DNA of 6,090 nt, from positions 1 through 6,090 of the forward strand of contig CAJMLQ010000161.1 in the NCBI GenBank assembly GCA_905214265.1. Reading direction: 5' to 3'. Under the pieces are notes generated by a model. That model searched no databases. It saw only the letters and a program-made list of their open reading frames with translations, and was not told where the DNA came from. The translations under genes and the position numbers were made by a program. Position 1 is the first letter of the stretch. Every line of letters starts with the position of its first letter. The stretch comes from an uncultured bacterium (GTDB taxonomy: Bacteria > Bacillota > Clostridia > Oscillospirales > Ruminococcaceae). Positions 4,160 to 6,090 of this stretch are shown piece by piece.

Positions 4160-6090
4160 AAAAAAGAATCGCAGCAATTGTAATCAGCGCACTGTTGCTG
4201 ATTGGCCTGATTCCGCTGCAGGCGTCGGCGGAGATGGTAATACAACCGTTTCCCGGTGATGATGATTCGTCTATGATCATCAAGCCCTGGTATCCCAATG
4301 CCGACGGAGGCTTGGGCTACAATTCCACAGAGGCCAGCGGTGAAGCGATTTTTAATGCCATGATGGAGCAGTCTGAATCCAGTGAGCCGGATTCTTTCGA
4401 CGACGACACCCTGACGCCTTACGGTACTCAAAAGGGTGAGCAGTTTACCATGCTGGAAAAGCTTGAGCTTTTTGAATATGTATCAGATGGAAATGAATTC
4501 AAAAGCGGAAGGATTCTGGATGATTTAGTCTATAAAGATAGACAATATGTACGCGCAGAAACACAGTCGGTTTCAGGACTTGAAGGATTACGTTTTGCAC
4601 GCGGCGTCGCATTTGACCCCACAGGATGCGGTCAGAAGAATTATGTGGCAATTATCGGATTCCAAGACGACGGCACCAATACCAGCGGTGATCGAATCGC
4701 CTCTTTTCACCTGTACATCCTCGATGCAGAAACCAAAGAAGTGGTACAGGAAATGGAGTTTTTCTCAGACGGCGGCTACAGCCCCACGAGATACGGTAAT
4801 TTGATAAACGAACTCACCATTGTAGACTCCAGTAACCTGATTCAGATCACAGCCGGCGACTATAACGGCGACGGCCGCGACAGCCTTATCATTTACGACA
4901 GCTTAGGCTTGTATGAGGTTACTTATCAAACTAACTTTTTCTACAGCAAACGCATTGATAATGATGGAAACGGTAAATCCTACTGTAACGACGCATACAA
5001 AAAATCAAATTTATCAGAATCCTGGCAGTTACGAAATCAGCTTTGCATGGCTCTTGCCAGCGAAGATGTAAACGGCGACGGTATTGACGACCTGGTCGCC
5101 CTCTCATACACGGGAGATATAAGCAGTAATTATGTCGGCGCAGTGTCTAACAAAACCTGCATACCCCAGCTTTCCGTCGGCTACGGCAAGAAGGGGACCT
5201 CATGGATCAGCGACCTTTCCATTGACAAGGCGTCTGTCGGCGCAAAAGTTGACAGTACTACGACAAACACCCTTGCCTGTCCCGGCGTTGCCGTAGGTGA
5301 TATTGACGGCGACGGTAAAAATGAGATCATTACCGCCGGTTTTTTAAACAAAAGCAAGACAAACGATGTCGTGATTGTTGATGATAGCCAAAGTGCCAAC
5401 CCCGTTGCCTACGCGTACTATGAAAGCAGCGGAGCGGGTAAGCTGCAGCGCGTGGGAGATATCCGTGAACTGCCAAGGGCTAATACCAGCCACATCGCAA
5501 AGGATGACAGTCTTCGCGAGCCTGAGTATCTTTTCCAGCAGCTTTCCGTGGAATGTGTGGCGCTGGACGGCATGCACACCAAGGAATATGTATTCTTAAG
5601 CGGCTGGTTCTATTATATGAACAGCAGCAGCAAAGCGCTTGAACCTGTTGCAGGAAATAATAGGCAACGGTGTGATGAAACTGGGTACGATAATCCGTTT
5701 TCTTTTCTGACAAAGCAATTAACAGATAGCAATAAGAAAACATGGGATGTAGATGAAGTTTTTGTTCTTTCTGCATCTGTCGGTAACTTTTTCCCAAAAG
5801 CTACAGATGATAACGGAAGAGAAGGAATCGCTGTTATTGTAGGCTATAAAAACCACACCGACGCTAATGAAGAAGGCTCTTATAATTTCAAAGAGGTCAT
5901 TCTCTGGGGAGCCGATAACAGTACCGGCACAAATAAGCTCACAAATTTCATAGGTGTTGATGTGCACTCTCCTATGCAACATTACGGTGGTACGGATGTT
6001 AATGATTTTGTAGACGTAACCCGCGGTGATGCCGGCGTGGTACTATGCGGCGTAGATGTCGGCGGCGATACATTAGTTTCAAAGTACTCC
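4156..6090 (+). CDS. Secreted FG-GAP/VCBS-repeat beta-propeller-like protein (runs off right edge)
   Basis: Open for 645 codons to the window end. The start ATG 4156 is preceded by AGGAGG (4140-4145) with a 10-nt gap and overlaps the TetR stop by 4 bp. Residues 1-25 are a Sec signal peptide (MKKRIAAIVISALLLIGL..., cleavage likely after A-S-A at 23-25); no lipobox Cys follows. The mature part contains calcium-loop motifs of the D-x-(D/N)-x-D-G-x-x-(D/E) type followed by a beta strand: DYNGDGRD (235-242), DVNGDGID (304-311) and DIDGDGKNE (382-390). A degenerate copy, TDDNGREGIAVIVGY, starts at 550, and DNDGNGK (268-274) may be another metal loop. This pattern is that of FG-GAP/integrin-alpha N-terminal-like blades. 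Such proteins act outside the cell in binding or adhesion or as domains of larger enzymes; no catalytic motif is visible in the portion seen. No transmembrane segment appears after the signal peptide. Function and total length are unknown. Confidence 0.87.
   Translation, partial: MKKRIAAIVISALLLIGLIPLQASAEMVIQPFPGDDDSSMIIKPWYPNADGGLGYNSTEASGEAIFNAMMEQSESSEPDSFDDDTLTPYGTQKGEQFTMLEKLELFEYVSDGNEFKSGRILDDLVYKDRQYVRAETQSVSGLEGLRFARGVAFDPTGCGQKNYVAIIGFQDDGTNTSGDRIASFHLYILDAETKEVVQEMEFFSDGGYSPTRYGNLINELTIVDSSNLIQITAGDYNGDGRDSLIIYDSLGLYEVTYQTNFFYSKRIDNDGNGKSYCNDAYKKSNLSESWQLRNQLCMALASEDVNGDGIDDLVALSYTGDISSNYVGAVSNKTCIPQLSVGYGKKGTSWISDLSIDKASVGAKVDSTTTNTLACPGVAVGDIDGDGKNEIITAGFLNKSKTNDVVIVDDSQSANPVAYAYYESSGAGKLQRVGDIRELPRANTSHIAKDDSLREPEYLFQQLSVECVALDGMHTKEYVFLSGWFYYMNSSSKALEPVAGNNRQRCDETGYDNPFSFLTKQLTDSNKKTWDVDEVFVLSASVGNFFPKATDDNGREGIAVIVGYKNHTDANEEGSYNFKEVILWGADNSTGTNKLTNFIGVDVHSPMQHYGGTDVNDFVDVTRGDAGVVLCGVDVGGDTLVSKYS

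Noticed and set aside
1..6090. CRISPR arrays, tRNA or rRNA genes, insertion sequences, transposases, attachment sites
   Set aside because: I looked for regularly spaced repeats, cloverleaf-like arms, rRNA signatures and transposase motifs with terminal inverted repeats, and saw none.

Overview
The window reads as chromosomal DNA of a Gram-positive anaerobe of the Clostridia (Bacillota), perhaps an Oscillospiraceae-type gut bacterium. The grounds are strong AGGAGG ribosome-binding sites, a lipoprotein-type solute-binding protein beside a membrane-bound AraC regulator, moderate GC content, and a secreted FG-GAP protein with a short Gram-positive-style signal peptide. The taxonomic placement is inference; no rRNA or marker gene is present.

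Left part (1-3035): two divergent genes share a 276-bp control region. On the minus strand is the first 186 residues of an ABC-transporter substrate-binding lipoprotein, which runs off the left edge. On the plus strand is a complete 732-residue membrane-anchored AraC-family regulator (two transmembrane segments around an extracellular sensor domain, C-terminal double helix-turn-helix). This pairing is common for carbohydrate uptake systems in Bacillota, so the regulator probably senses an extracellular cue and controls the transporter. The shared region holds a recognisable promoter for each direction and three TCGTTTT boxes spaced 32 and 21 bp apart, which would put them on one face of the helix.

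Middle part (3036-3514): about 480 bp without a convincing gene. It contains a compact GC-rich stretch full of inverted repeats and ends in two consecutive hairpins, the second a clear intrinsic terminator. It looks like an intergenic repeat or structured RNA element rather than random spacer.

Right part (3492-6090): a second transcription unit. A sigma-A-type promoter overlaps a 22-bp imperfect palindrome (18/22 symmetric positions) that is very likely the autoregulatory operator of the TetR-family gene just downstream. The TetR gene overlaps the next gene by 4 bp (ATGA). That gene encodes an exported protein with FG-GAP/VCBS-like calcium-loop repeats, open to the right edge (645 residues seen). 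TetR control of a translationally coupled secreted beta-propeller protein is the least ordinary arrangement in the window.
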